DNA of 64,000 nucleotides from Prorocentrum cordatum (GCA_963575745.1 CAUYUJ010015691.1:87001-151000); one strand, 5' to 3'; shown: positions 43,361-53,324, numbered from the stretch's first letter. Program-made: numbers and translations. The notes: generated from the sequence alone by a model not told the origin.

Positions 43361-43660
43361 TTGCACCAGGTGTTTCATAGTGGCGTATGGGGGGCGGGAG
43401 GCCGATGTTTGGGTGTAACAAATTGTCCACGGCCCTCCGTCGTGTGCATGGTGCGTAAAGCGACCGTGGCCACCTCCTGTGCACCAGTTTGCGCCAGACA
43501 GCCCAGTGTGCACCGCTTGTTTTCTGTTTCGGTGTGGTGCATGCGCGAGGGAGCGGTGCTTCAAATTGGCTGGTCGGTGCGATGGGGAGCCAGGACCGCG
43601 TGGCAGAGGTGCTCTCAAGCGTACTCGCCAAGGTCTTTATTCCCATTCCAGATCTGAGGA
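43361..43660 (+). pseudogene. Non-LTR C-terminal zinc domain, element 2
   Basis: One plus-strand frame contains VCTACFLFRCGACARERCFK, LAGRCDGEPGPRGRGALKRT and RQGLYSHSRSEE. The pattern Cys-x-x-Cys, then a Leu-rich turn, Cys, and a basic Arg-x-x-x-Gly-x-x-P/S end matches WYCGTCGFYGQAQLRGLAEP at 62.7 kb and VCVRCKAFSAGNCVRYLAKP at 45.9 kb. Frame breaks separate it from the RNase H fragment. Confidence 0.6.
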
Positions 43661-44199
43661 GACTGCTGCTGCGGGCTCCGGCACCGCCTGTCGTACCTCG
43701 GCCAAGTTTGTGCAACTGCCAGCAGCGCCCTTTGGACTCGCCTCTTCGCCCGCGAGCGTGCGCTGTTAATCCCGACACCTGGGATGGAGGCGCCAGCCGC
43801 TAGCTTCTCGCATCACGCAGCGCGAGGAGGCAGCCTCAGCCACATCAGCAAGTCGTCAGGGCTAAAGTGCTATGCGTTTCTATGTTCTGCCTTGGTTGCC
43901 CCCGCGAAACATCATCCTCTCCCTCCTCCTCCCCCTCCTCCTCCTCCTCCTCCTGCTCCTCTTCCTCCTGCTCCTCCTCGTCCTCCTCCTCCTCCCCCGC
44001 CTCCTCCTCCGCCTCCCTCCGCCTCCGCCTTCTCCTCCTCCTCGCCCATTCTTCCTCCATTCCTTTCCTTTTCCATAACTCCTCCCTGTCGCACCCCGAG
44101 GCTAAGTCGGAAGGGCGGGCTGGGCGTTTCGCCTGATACTTCCTTACACTGATGACGCTTAAGCTTTAAGGTGGGAGGAGCAGTTTCACACGTGGAAGG
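43661..44199. other. Unassigned with a TCC tract
   Basis: A TCC tract occupies about 43915-44045. The rest shows no gene; open frames here follow the tract. Confidence 0.5.
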
Positions 44200-44340
44200 C
44201 GGCCGATTTTAAAAATGTGGCTCTCGCTTTGGCGCCGGGCGCATTCGATTCAAACATTAGCCAAAGTTTCACGTATTGAGGGCGGGCCGTTTTCAAAATG
44301 TGGCTCTCGCCTTTACGCCGCGTGCTCTCGTCCCAAACAT
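44200..44340. repeat. Pair of TGGCTCTCGCY repeats, about 80 bp each
   Basis: Two units, starting near TTTTAAAAATGTGGCTCTCG (44207) and TTTTCAAAATGTGGCTCTCG (44290), share GCGCCG/CGCCGCG words downstream. The same two-unit arrangement lies at about 40205-40350. Confidence 0.7.
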
Positions 44341-44884
44341 GTACAAGGAGTTCTCGCATTCCCATGCTGAACGAACCAGAAATGGTGTTTCGGAACGATT
44401 CAGGATTGTCAGGGCTCACTAGTTGCGTTGATTCGCTGTGTTGAAGTCCCACGGATGGCGCCCTGGCGCGATTCAGGATCGTCAAGAGGCAACCATCAAA
44501 TTTGTTCGCGGCGCTGGGGCCCCGAGAAGGGTATCTTCGCACGTTTCAGGATCTTCAAACGATTGTATCCCACGGGGCACTCCTGTAGAACTGAATCCTT
44601 GTATGAGCCTTTGAATGGGTTCGCACTGGTCCTTCACCACCTCCTCCTCCTCCTCCTCCTCCTCCTTCTCCGCGTGCGCATCGGAGCGAGCCCGAGGACG
44701 GGCCCGCTCGAGTTCATCGTCTGTCCGCCTGGCCGCCAGCCGCGGCCCTCAGGGCGCGAACACCCAGTGCGCGTGGTCGTCGTAGAAGATCAGGTACTTC
44801 TCGCAACCACCAACAAACATTTCCAGACGATCTCCAAAAATCATCAATACTAAGAAACCAGTGCAGCGAAGTCGCTCAGGATCA
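44341..44884. other. Unassigned
   Basis: GATTCAGGATNGTCA words at 44398 and 44471 and a related GTTTCAGGATCTTCA at 44541 suggest an old repeat. A short TCC tract lies at 44637-44668. No gene recognised. Confidence 0.4.
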
Positions 44885-45417
44885 CGACCACGCATGTAGC
44901 TGCTCGGCCCCAACACCCCCTCAGCGGCCAAGTGTGCTGGCACCGGCAGCCACCACGAGAGAGCCTTCGCTCATCCACTGCAACGAAGGGGGTGCGGCCA
45001 AAAAGGGAAAGGCAGGTCGCGCAGGTGCTGGACCTCATGCGAGTATGAACGGGCCCCAACGCAACCTCAGCGGCCAAGTGTGCTGACACCGTCAGCCACC
45101 ATAACTGAGCTTGCGCTCGCCCGCTGCAACGAAGAGTGCATGGCCAAACGAGAGTGCCGCCATGATCGCGACCACGGATGTAGCTGCTCGGCCCCAACAC
45201 CTCCTCAGCGGCCAAGTGTACTAACGCCGTCAGCCACCAGAAGAGACCTTTCGCTCATCCACTGCAACGAAGGGTGTGCGGCCAAAAAGGGAAAGGCAGG
45301 TCGCGCAGGTGCTTGACCTCATGCGAGTATGAAAAGGGCCCCAACACACCCTCAGCGGCCAAGTGTGCTGACACCGTTTGCCACCATTTTTGAGCTTGCG
45401 CTCGCCCGCTGCAACGA
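44885..45417. repeat. Tandem repeat, 140-148 bp units in a 285-bp higher-order pattern
   Basis: GGCCCCAACRC with CTCAGCGGCCAAGTGT recurs at about 44907, 45051, 45190 and 45336. Units 1 and 3 share CTTTCGCTCATCCACTGCAA-type sequence and the AAAAAGGGAAAGGCAGGTCG part, while units 2 and 4 share GAGCTTGCGCTCGCCCGCTG. The alternation shows dimer-wise amplification. Confidence 0.88.
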
Positions 45418-45685
45418 AGGAGGAGGAGGAGGAGGAAAAGGAGGAAGAGAAGGAGGAGGAGGAAGAGGAAGGAGGAGGAGGAGGAAGAGGAGGAGAGGAT
45501 GGAGGAGGAGGAGGAGGAAGGACGAGAAGGAGGGGCGGAGGAGGAGGAGGAGGAGGAGGAGGAGGGAGGAGGAGGACGGGGAGGAGGAGGAGGAGAAGGA
45601 GGAGGAGGATGAGGAGGAGGGGGGGGAGGAGGGCGGAGGAGGAGGAGGAAGGGCAGGAAGAGGAGGACGAGGAGGAGGAGTTGTT
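45418..45685. repeat. (GGA)n tract inside the last 145-bp unit
   Basis: GGA with a few GAA and GGG breaks for about 265 bases. It starts directly after CAACGAAGG, a point present in the preceding units without expansion, so the tract grew within the satellite unit. Confidence 0.95.
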
Positions 45686-45867
45686 GTTTTTTTGTTTTCT
45701 TCCGCTACGCTGCTCTCCACGGCGTCCCGCAGTCGGCCTGGCACTGGGAGCCAGGCGGCCGTCGAGCACGGCACTTAAATGGCACAGAAAGGTCATACAT
45801 GCCATGAAACCTTATATCAGGGCCACGCCCCGCGACACGAGACCGAGAGGCTGGGCCAGATACAGGC

Positions 45868-46191
45868 CTAGGAGATATTAAAGAGACGAACAACACTGTT
45901 AGCATCCGCATCAAGCCAGACGTCCGAAAGCTTGGGGTGCTTGCCAGTCGAAATTCTGTCCCAGTAATACTTAGAGCACCTAATATTATGAGGCCTACCT
46001 GGGCACGGTTTAGCCAGGTAGCGAACGCAATTGCCAGCGGAAAACGCCTTACAACGGACACACACACAGACAATGCCGCCGTCCGAACACGCTAATCCAA
46101 GACAGTTGTGCTCCAGCTGCTGCAGGACGTCAACCTGGAGCTTATGCTTCTTGGTGCAAGTCGAATTATTCCGCGGGAAACCCCACGGCAC
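45868..46191 (-). pseudogene. ORF2 C-terminal zinc domain, element 1
   Basis: The frame contains QQLEHNCLGLACSDGGIVCV, CVRCKAFSAGNCVRYLAKPC and GRPHNIRCSKYYWDRISTGK followed by HPKLSDVW. The Cys-x-x-Cys and later Cys, followed by an aromatic-basic segment and G-K-H-P, is shared with the two other non-LTR copies. It likely binds the template or target nucleic acid; this is inference from position and zinc ligands. Confidence 0.6.
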
Positions 46192-47508
46192 ACCGTGAGG
46201 CAGTGATTACACTGCCAGAAACTTCCCACCTTCTTCCAAAGATGGGGCACTTTGACTGGCACTGGTTTCGGCTCGACGGGCGCACGAGTGGCTTCCGACA
46301 GGTCGAGCGGAGGCCAGAGAGGCAGCACACGGGCAGCCAAAACAAAAACCTTGCGAACGACCGACAAGCATTTATCAAGCCACTCTTGCTGCTCAGGGCA
46401 CGGCTTCTCGTGAGCTAGGGCCCCAAGCTTAACATAATGGTCGGCGAGGTCGTTACCCGTCTTACAGAACTTCAGATAGGCATCATTACCCACCTGCTCG
46501 TCCGACATGTGGCCTTTCACTTGATGGATGGGCCCCATTCGACTGTCTGCGGTCCAAACAAACATACCCGAGTGCACTCGCTTATACGACAAGTGTTCAC
46601 TACGAGGGAGGGCCCGCAGAGATACTACATTCTGGCAGTCGCTATACCCCACAGCTGGAGAGACAACATTTTGGCAAGCAGCAGTGCAAGCAGCAACTTC
46701 ACCAGCCTGAGCCGTTTGGGGAATGGGGATCGGGGAGGGGGGCATAGACATGACCCAGCTCCTGCCCAGAATCGGACACCGAGACATAACTCCACCCCGT
46801 CCTCGATAACTCTCTTATGACCGAGCGTATACAAGAACCATCCATGAAGATATTCCCCGAAACTCTATAATCGTCTTTATCCGGATCGTCAACATGCTCA
46901 TGACTGGGCTCGCACATCGATGGGGGTGGGAAGGTGTCACCAGGGTGGGTAAACAGCCCCATCGTGTACATTATCTTGTCAGCATCCGACAGCGAGTCGT
47001 ACTCCAGCGGCCGAAACTGGAACCCTTCTCCGAGGATGTCCTCTCGGGCCTGGGCGACCGACTCGCGCTGGCAGCACCGCAACCTGTGGAAAATGGTGCC
47101 CCTTGCCACGCCGCGCAACGGGCACAACGCGTCAGGCATGATGTAGCCGTGGTCCTCGGCTCGAGCCTTGGTCCAGGGCGCCTGGCAGACAAGACCTCTA
47201 ATGCACCCTTTCTCGAAGGGGGTGAATTTTGAAGAACTCATGGCCGCAAGGGCCGCGTCGAAACAGACTCTACGGCCCAGGCCCAGGGACCGCCCATAAT
47301 CACGTTCAAGATTCCTCAAAACAGCAGTGCGGAGGAGACGTTTCAGGAGGCAAGGCGAAAACAGGGTGAGGGAAACTTCCACCCCCAGGTCGTCGACGAG
47401 CATGCTGAAGCTCGGCATCTTCCACCCAGGGCGCTCCACCGAGAGACGAAGGGCCCCCGCAGGGCCGCGAACGCGACGCCACGGCTGGAGAGGCCCCGAA
47501 AAACCCAC
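46092..47508 (-). pseudogene. ORF2 post-RT module and RNase H, element 1
   Basis: The upstream frame (47508-46699) carries LQPWRRVRGPAGALRLSVER, SKFTPFEKGCIRGLVCQAPW and DALCPLRGVARGTIFHRLRC, the Cys-rich module after the RT. It then reads RVSGNIFMDGSCIRSVIREL, the RNase H start with its first Asp. A frameshift near 46750 leads to the second frame (46787-46092), with SDCQNVVSLRALPRSEHLSY, IHQVKGHMSDEQVGNDAYLK and KTGNDLADHYVKLGALAHEK, the RNase H end, then VGSFWQCNHCLTVC. RNase H would remove the RNA strand after target-primed reverse transcription. Confidence 0.72.
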
Positions 47509-47511
47509 AGC

Positions 47512-49701
47512 TCAGGCACCGCGGAGCTCGGCCAAGTTGAGGCCGAACTGGTAGGCCCCCACCAGGCAGGCCCAGATCTCTTTAGACCACCTCACAATGG
47601 GCGCGGCGGACGCGTACCAGGTGGGGTCGGCGGCAAACAGCAGAGCTGCCGTGAGAGATCCCCCTCCAGCGGAGGGCTGCAAGAAACGACCCATGGCTCT
47701 CCGAAGGGTGGAAAGTTCATGGTCCGAGGTGCCGTGCACCTCGCAACCGTAGGTTCGGCTGGCAAGGGGCCCAGTCGTGAAAACTCGACGCGAGTGTCGG
47801 CCGAGGGTTCTCTTATGACGAGCCAGACGAGCAACCTCAGCCGAAAACAGGGTCTTACGAACCTTAAACCTGCCTCCACGACGAGCGACGCGGCGGGGCC
47901 TGCCAGCAGCATCGTCGATGCCGAGGTTGACAGCGGAGTCACGCGGCGCTCCGCCCACCGTGCCAAGACCTTGGCGCACGGCCTTAGCAACAGAAGGATG
48001 TGAGGCGAGAGCTGCCGCCTTCTTGACAGCGATCGCGCAACCAAGATCGCCCTCGATGACCACTTGCAATTTAATGGCCCCCCCAGGAGGTCATTAACGA
48101 CCGTCGGAGCGGTCCCTTGGCACGACAAGGTGTAATCACCGATATATATCTTCAACGAGACCGATCTTGGCAAGCTAAGCCCATCCATGGCGGCTAAGCT
48201 GAAGACACGGATTAAAGTGGTCGCGAAGCCGCAGCCTGCCACAAGACCTCGCCATGCGAACTTGGGCCCGATGACCCTGCTGTTCATGGCGATGTAGCGG
48301 CAGGCGCGGTACGCAACATCGCATGCTCTCGCAATCTGCATGGGGAAACCGTGCTGGCGGCAACGCTGCAAGAGCAGATCCAAGTCGACCGATTCATAAA
48401 ACTTGAGAAGGTCCCAAAGAACCGAACTGGAGCATAAATCGGAAGAAACAGCTTTCTCACTTCGTACGCATTGCCGCCAGGCGGTGTCCACGCTCGAGGC
48501 AAAGGAGCCCGCGGCGAAGAAGTCCCTGCTGTTAGCCGCTTCCCACCTGCGAGCATACTCGCGACGAGCGCGGGCCCGGAGACGATACACTGACACGAAT
48601 AATCCGATCGGTCTGTGACCACCGTCGGGCTTGGCAAGCATGATGAGCAGCAGCGCGCGCATCTGCATTGGCAAGTGCCCTGACTTCTCGAACGTCGCGA
48701 TGAGGCGAGAGAGGGCGACAAGGGCCTGATCCGAGAGGTGCTGGAAGTGGCTGACATGAAAGCCGTCGACAGAGGAGGCCGTGTGCTTCGGGAAAGACCT
48801 AGAGACACGACGAAGGTCGGCTGGGGTCAACTCGGGCAGGGGCTCGAGCACCTCAAAGCGGGCACCTGTCGCCGGGGGGGCCTGCTGGTCTTCGGCATGC
48901 CAAAGATCAGAAAACTTAGCACATTCAGACTCAAGGAGGGCCTGTGGGTCCGAAACAACTTCGCCTTTGACGCTGAGGGTAGTGGTGGGGGTCCAAGCAG
49001 GGCCCCCCCGAACCACCCCATGGGCGCGCCGAGCCCCAGACTCAATATTGGTCTTAAGCCATGACACCCACTTACGATTCTCAGCATTGCGATGTTCGCT
49101 CTCGGCCACAGCTTGGGCCTGGGAGACCGCATCCAGGGCATGCTCAGGTTCCCAGAGACGACGGACTGACCAGGAGGGCTGTGGGTGACGACATCCCTGC
49201 AACGCTGAAGTAGCGCGGCCGCGTGGCCGCTCCACTCTCCCAGCCTAGCAGGGGGATTGAAAAGCTCAGCAGCCGTGGCACACAGATGGCTGCTGCGTGC
49301 CGAGCTGTGCTCGGCGCGTCCTGGCACTGTCGTTTCGATAAAACTGCTACGAGCAAAACGCGGGGAGGAGGAGGGCTCGGGCGCAGCCGTCGACGCTCCT
49401 AAGGCGTACAGCTGCATCCAAAGCCGATATCGATTGCTGAGCCAGCGGAGCTGCGAAGCAAGCTGCCGATCGACGAAATACCTTCCATCGAGGCCGAACT
49501 CGGCTGCAGCGCGCTGACCCAGTGCAACTCCGCCTGGCGCCCACGACTGCCGTGGTGCGAAAGGCGGCGCTGAAACACTCCTTCGAGCTCCTTTTCAGCC
49601 GTGTTGGCCCAATGTTTGTAGATGGTGTCCAGATGATACTGGGTAACATCAGTCTCCCCACTCTCGGCCACAGCCAGGGCTCGGGAGGCCAACCGATCCA
49701 A
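47512..49701 (-). pseudogene. ORF2 reverse transcriptase, element 1
   Basis: A linker (49701-49347) with VTQYHLDTIYKHWANTAEKE precedes the RT. The main frame (49235-47592) has ARFEVLEPLPELTPADLRRV, KHTASSVDGFHVSHF, ALLLIMLAKPDGGHRPIGLF, VLWDLLKFYESVDLDLLLQR (motif A), GLVAGCGFATTLIRVF (motif B) and SLKIYIGDYTLSCQ at motif C, where Tyr-x-Asp-Asp is expected and Tyr-Ile-Gly-Asp is found. After a frameshift near 48060, the frame 48069-47512 continues MQVVIEGDLGCAIAVKKAAA and DSAVNLGIDDAAGRPRRVAR, the thumb. The lost first Asp of motif C suggests an inactive enzyme even before the frameshifts. Confidence 0.8.
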
Positions 49702-50616
49702 AACTCCCCATTCGGATGGGGGGCTCAGGGCAAGGTCCCGCGGGCCGGCTAGTGGGCAAGGGTGGGGGGCGTCGGAAGGTCAAAGCTTTGAGAGACGCAA
49801 GGGAGGGGTGGAAGGTGAGGGAGACAGGGTCATGCGTCGCTAACTCCGAATCGCTCACTATCTTCACGCCTTTAATCGCCTGCGCCAGGCGGGAGCAACA
49901 AAGGAAGAAATCGAACATCTTCACGCCCCCCAGTGCTGCGACAGGTGCCCTCGACACCAGGGGGGTACACAATGTCAGCACCCATCCTTCTGTGAATCGC
50001 CGAGCCTGCTAGCACGGCGGGCTCCAAGTTGAAGTCGGCACCGGCAAGGAACGGCACAGACATGCTCTTTGCTCGCGCCGCTACGCCAGCAAGGATATCC
50101 TGATTGAAATCGCTAAGTCCAACACAATCCTGCAGGTAGACACTAACAACGTAGAAAGAGGTCTGACCTGGGAGGTGGACGACAGCTCCGAGGGCCCTGC
50201 GGGGCCGAATCGTGGGGCCAATATCGGGGTGGTGCAACCCGAGGAAGGACCTAACCAGGACCCCGACCCCAGCCGAAGGGCCCCCCCCAGGCCCCAGGGT
50301 TCCAGGTTCGAAGCTGGCTTTCCACCCGTTTCGCACACACCAGGCCGAAGCCTTCCTGATGTCCTCAGCGCTTATGAGCTTGTGCTCCTGGACGAGCACG
50401 ATGTGGGCCGAGGTAATTCCCAAAAACTGTTGGAGCGAGCTCCAAGCCGTGCCGTTAGCCGTCACTATCTCCAGCTCAATAGACTCATTAGCAGCAACAA
50501 AATCTCCATGGTCCCAAGGGCGATGCAGACACGCATTCCGTGGGGCATCCAAAACTGGGCAGGAGGTAGGGAGTCTAGGGTAGGAGAAAGGTGATGGCTC
50601 GGCACAGGTCTGGCTA
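49649..50616 (-). pseudogene. ORF2 endonuclease, element 1
   Basis: The first frame shows EIVTANGTAWSSLQQFLGIT (Asn), AHIVLVQEHKLISAEDIRKA (Glu), SAGVGVLVRSFLGLHH, YVVSVYLQD (Tyr) and PFLAGADFNLEPAVLAG (Asp-x-Asn), and stops at 49872. The next frame (49981-49649) provides GGVKMFDFFLCCSRLAQAIK and SELATHDPVSLTF, with the final Asp/His. These are the landmarks of apurinic-type endonuclease of non-LTR elements, which nicks the target to prime reverse transcription. The frame is already open through ORF1, so the true ORF2 start could not be set; it begins near the ORF1 stop. Confidence 0.75.
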
Positions 50617-51750
50617 GGAACGAGCCGCCCCCTTGGCTGGGGGGCCCGCTGGTGGCGGCGCCTTCCCGTCTGGGACCGCGGGGGGCGCCTTGTTCGGTGC
50701 CCTGCTGATCGCCTCGCGAGCCTGGGCGCGGACAGAGGCGCCAGGCTTAGAAGGCGGGGCGCCTGGGGCAACAGGCGGCGCAGGGGCGGCCTTGCTTCCA
50801 GCAGCCGAGGCCGACGCTCCCGATGCCTCAGAGGCGGCAGCAGCGTCTCCTGCAGGTGCACCAGCAGCAGCAGGTTCGGCATCCGTCTTCCGCTTCTTCT
50901 CGAGCCGCTTGGCCTGCTCCTGGTGGTTCTTCTTAAGATCGACGCACTTAGACTGAACCTCCCCGAACAGGGCCGTCGTGAGGGTAGTGATACGCTCTGA
51001 CAACTGCTCCTTCCGAGACTGGGCTTCACGTAGGTCTTCTGGGGTAACGTCCTGAAGCTCCGCCAACCCAAACATGTCGCCGTCGTCAAGCACGAACGAG
51101 GACAACTTGCCACCCAGGATGTCCTGCAGGCGCAGCACTGGGGCGACTGGGGCCTCCTGTGGCTGAGACGGCTGGACCGTGACAGACAGGTGCAGCTTTG
51201 AGATGGCAGACTTGTACTCCTCATCGTATCGCTCAAGCTCCTGCAACGTGACCTCCAAGTCCGCGCGCTGCTGAGCCAACTTCCGTTCAAGGCCGTGGAC
51301 GTGGTCCAGATCGCGATCCAACTTCTTCTCGAGTCGCTGGATCTCTTTGAAGGCCGCGTCCGCCCGTTGCTGCGGGGGCAGAGGGGCTTGCGCCAACTGG
51401 GCCACCTTCTCTTGCGCCAAGGAGAGCAGGGACGCGTCCCCCACCTTGGCGCTGAGCTCCGCCAGCTGCTGCAACTCAGACTTGGTCGCAGTCGGGGCGG
51501 TAGCCGGCCGCGCGGGTGGAGGCCTTCCCGACACTGCGTCTGCTGCAGCACGACGAACTTCAGCAGCAGCCGCTCCTCGGGGGACGCCTCCTCCTCTGGC
51601 CTGACCGTCACCTGGCACGGGCTCAGTCCACTTCTTACCGCAATGTTTGCACCACATGTAGTGCCCCAAGTTCTTGCGGCATCCGCAGTGCCCGCAAGTC
51701 CACTTCTTGGTGGCGTCGTAGCCGCTACGAGGCTTGCCACCAGGAGCCAT
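50614..51750 (-). CDS. Non-LTR retrotransposon ORF1 (zinc finger plus coiled coil)
   Basis: A 378-codon frame starts at MAPGGKPRSGYDATKK, 111 bases downstream of the spliced-leader relic. Residues 16-40 form a zinc motif, KWTCGHCGCRKN then LGHYMWCKHCGKKW, close to the RanBP2 type (Trp-x-Cys-x2-Cys ... Asn-x6-Cys-x2-Cys). A long charged coiled coil follows (AAFKEIQRLEKKLDRDLDHV, ERKLAQQRADLEVTLQELER). The C-terminal third is Ala/Pro-rich. An ORF1 of this build would bind the element RNA and form multimers. Unlike ORF2, the frame is intact. The frame is open further upstream only through the GGA tract, so this Met is preferred. Confidence 0.8.
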   Translation of the reverse strand: MAPGGKPRSGYDATKKWTCGHCGCRKNLGHYMWCKHCGKKWTEPVPGDGQARGGGVPRGAAAAEVRRAAADAVSGRPPPARPATAPTATKSELQQLAELSAKVGDASLLSLAQEKVAQLAQAPLPPQQRADAAFKEIQRLEKKLDRDLDHVHGLERKLAQQRADLEVTLQELERYDEEYKSAISKLHLSVTVQPSQPQEAPVAPVLRLQDILGGKLSSFVLDDGDMFGLAELQDVTPEDLREAQSRKEQLSERITTLTTALFGEVQSKCVDLKKNHQEQAKRLEKKRKTDAEPAAAGAPAGDAAAASEASGASASAAGSKAAPAPPVAPGAPPSKPGASVRAQAREAISRAPNKAPPAVPDGKAPPPAGPPAKGAARS

Positions 51751-51860
51751 CGCAGCGCCGCCGTGAGAGGAAAGGGAATCCGAGCCACTCTGGCCCGCGA
51801 ACACCCAGCCGTTCTGAAGATCGGTGATCGCATGCACAAAAATGAATTGTGCCAGAACGG

Positions 51861-51882
51861 CTTGAGCCAAAATGGCTACGGA
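51861..51882 (-). other. Dinoflagellate spliced-leader relic
   Basis: The minus strand reads TCCGTAGCCATTTTGGCTCA followed by AG, equal at all 22 positions to the dinoflagellate spliced leader. Directly downstream, CCGTTCTGGCACAA matches 11 of 14 bases of the leader's inner part, as if a second, older leader follows. Such genomic relics arise when a trans-spliced mRNA is copied back into DNA. It sits 111 bases before the ORF1 Met of the non-LTR element, consistent with the element RNA itself having been trans-spliced. Confidence 0.93.
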
Positions 51883-51888
51883 AAAGAC

Positions 51889-52210
51889 GAGGAGGAGGAG
51901 GAGGAGGAGAAGGAGGAGGAGGAGGAGGGGGAGGAGGAGGAGGAGGAGGAGGAGGAGGAGGAGGAGGAGGAAGAGGAGAAGGAGGAGGAGGAAAAGGACG
52001 AGGAGGCCCCAGGACGAGGACGAGGAGGAGGAGGAGGAAAGGAGGAGGAGGAGGAGGAGGAGGAGGAGGCGGGGGAGGAGGAGGAGGAGGAGGAGGAGGA
52101 CGAGGAGGACGAGGAGAAGGAGGACGAGGAGCACGAGGAGGACGAGGACGAGGACGAGGATGACGAGGAGAACGAGGAGCACGAGGAGGACGAGGGCGAG
52201 GAGGGGAGCC
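51889..52210. repeat. (GGA)n tract upstream of element 1
   Basis: About 320 bases of GGA with GAC and GAA variants start seven bases beyond the spliced-leader relic. Acidic, Arg or Gly frames across it are artefacts. Confidence 0.95.
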
Positions 52211-52355
52211 CCCTCCTCGCCCCCGTCGGACCGAAGATAAGCTACCCCTCCTGGCCCCGGAGGCCCTCCTCTTTCTCGAGGCAAGCTGCTGGGGCCTCTG
52301 GGGCCCGAAGCGTCAGAGGGGGCACAACCTTGAAGAAGAAGAGCGGCATAAACAG

Positions 52356-52486
52356 AAACTGTTGGCGCTCCGCGCGGATTTCTTGGATCCGCGCCGTGCC
52401 CCCCTCTGGCGCGCGGAGCGCGCCAGGGGCGCCGCCAGGGGGGCTCAGTCGCCGATCCAAGAAATCCGCCCAGGCGTCAAAAGTTT
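52356..52486. mobile_element. Hairpin element family A, copy 2
   Basis: The left arm AAACTGTTGGCGC ... GCGGATTTCTTGGATC and the right arm GATCCAAGAAATCCGC ... GCGTCAAAAGTTT are inverted repeats of about 34 bases with few mismatches. The centre has GGCGCGCGGAGCGCGCC. At 131 bp without GGA expansion, it is the most compact copy of the family. Confidence 0.8.
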
Positions 52487-52609
52487 GTTGTGTTTATGCA
52501 GTTGTTTCTTCTTCGACAGGGCGGAAGCCCATCGCCCACGAGGGCGGAAGCGCCTCGGCCGGTCGTGCCCACTAGCTTCAGCAGGCCCACGGCGACACGG
52601 CCCAGCAGG

Positions 52610-53220
52610 CCCTCCTCCTCGTCCTACTCCTTCTCCTCCGCCTCCTCCTCCTCCTCTTCCTCCTCCTCCTTCTCATCCTCCTCCTCTTCCTCCTCCTCCT
52701 TCCTCCTTCCTCCTTCCTCCTTCCTCCTTCCTCCTCTCCTCATCCTCCTCCTCCTCATCCTCCTCCTCCTCCCTCCCTCCTCCTCCTCCTCCTCCTCCCT
52801 CCTCCTCCTCCTCCTCCTCGTTGCTCATCCTCCCTCCTCCTCCGCCAGTTCAACTCCTCCTCCTCCTCCTCCTCCTCCTCGTCGTCGTCCTACTCCTCCT
52901 CCTCTTCCTCCTCCTCCTTCTCCTCCACCTCCTCCGTCCTCCCCCCCCCTCCCCCTCCTCCTCCTCCTCCTCCTCCTCCTCCTCCTCCTCCTCCTCCTCC
53001 TCCTCTCCCCCTCCTCCCCCTCCTTCGCTTGCTCCTCCTCCTCCTCCTCCGCCAGTTCAACTCCTCCTCCTCCTCTTCCTCTCCTCCTCCTCCTCCTCGT
53101 CGTCGTCCTCCTCCTCCTCCTCCTCCTCTTCCTCCTCCTCCTTCTCCTCCACATCCTCCGTCCTCCCCCTCCTCCTCCTCCTCCTCCTCCTCCTCCTCTT
53201 CCTCCTCCGCCTCTGCTTCC
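52610..53220. repeat. (TCC)n polypyrimidine tract, 610 bp
   Basis: TCC with CTCCTCC, GTC and TCTT breaks. Two internal blocks containing CTCCTCCTCCGCCAGTTCAA (about 52835 and 53045) repeat about 200 bases apart, so part of the tract has been duplicated as a longer unit. Confidence 0.95.
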
Positions 53221-53324
53221 CCTGCCTGGCAGCTGGCCTGGTCCTTGGCGCTCGCGGGCCGCTCCAGAGCGGACGCGTCATTGGTCGGCGCGTCGATGGT
53301 CGGCGACGACATCTGGCCCGGGCA

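Larger units (their letters stand above)
45868..51882 (-). mobile_element. Non-LTR retrotransposon, near full length, element 1
   Basis: On the minus strand, about 6 kb holds a spliced-leader relic, ORF1, and an ORF2 with apurinic-type endonuclease, reverse transcriptase, RNase H and a C-terminal zinc domain. ORF2 is broken by at least five frameshifts. No poly(A) or short tandem tail was recognised at the 3' end. Partial relatives lie at 40690-43660 (plus) and 62713-64000 (minus). Confidence 0.88.
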
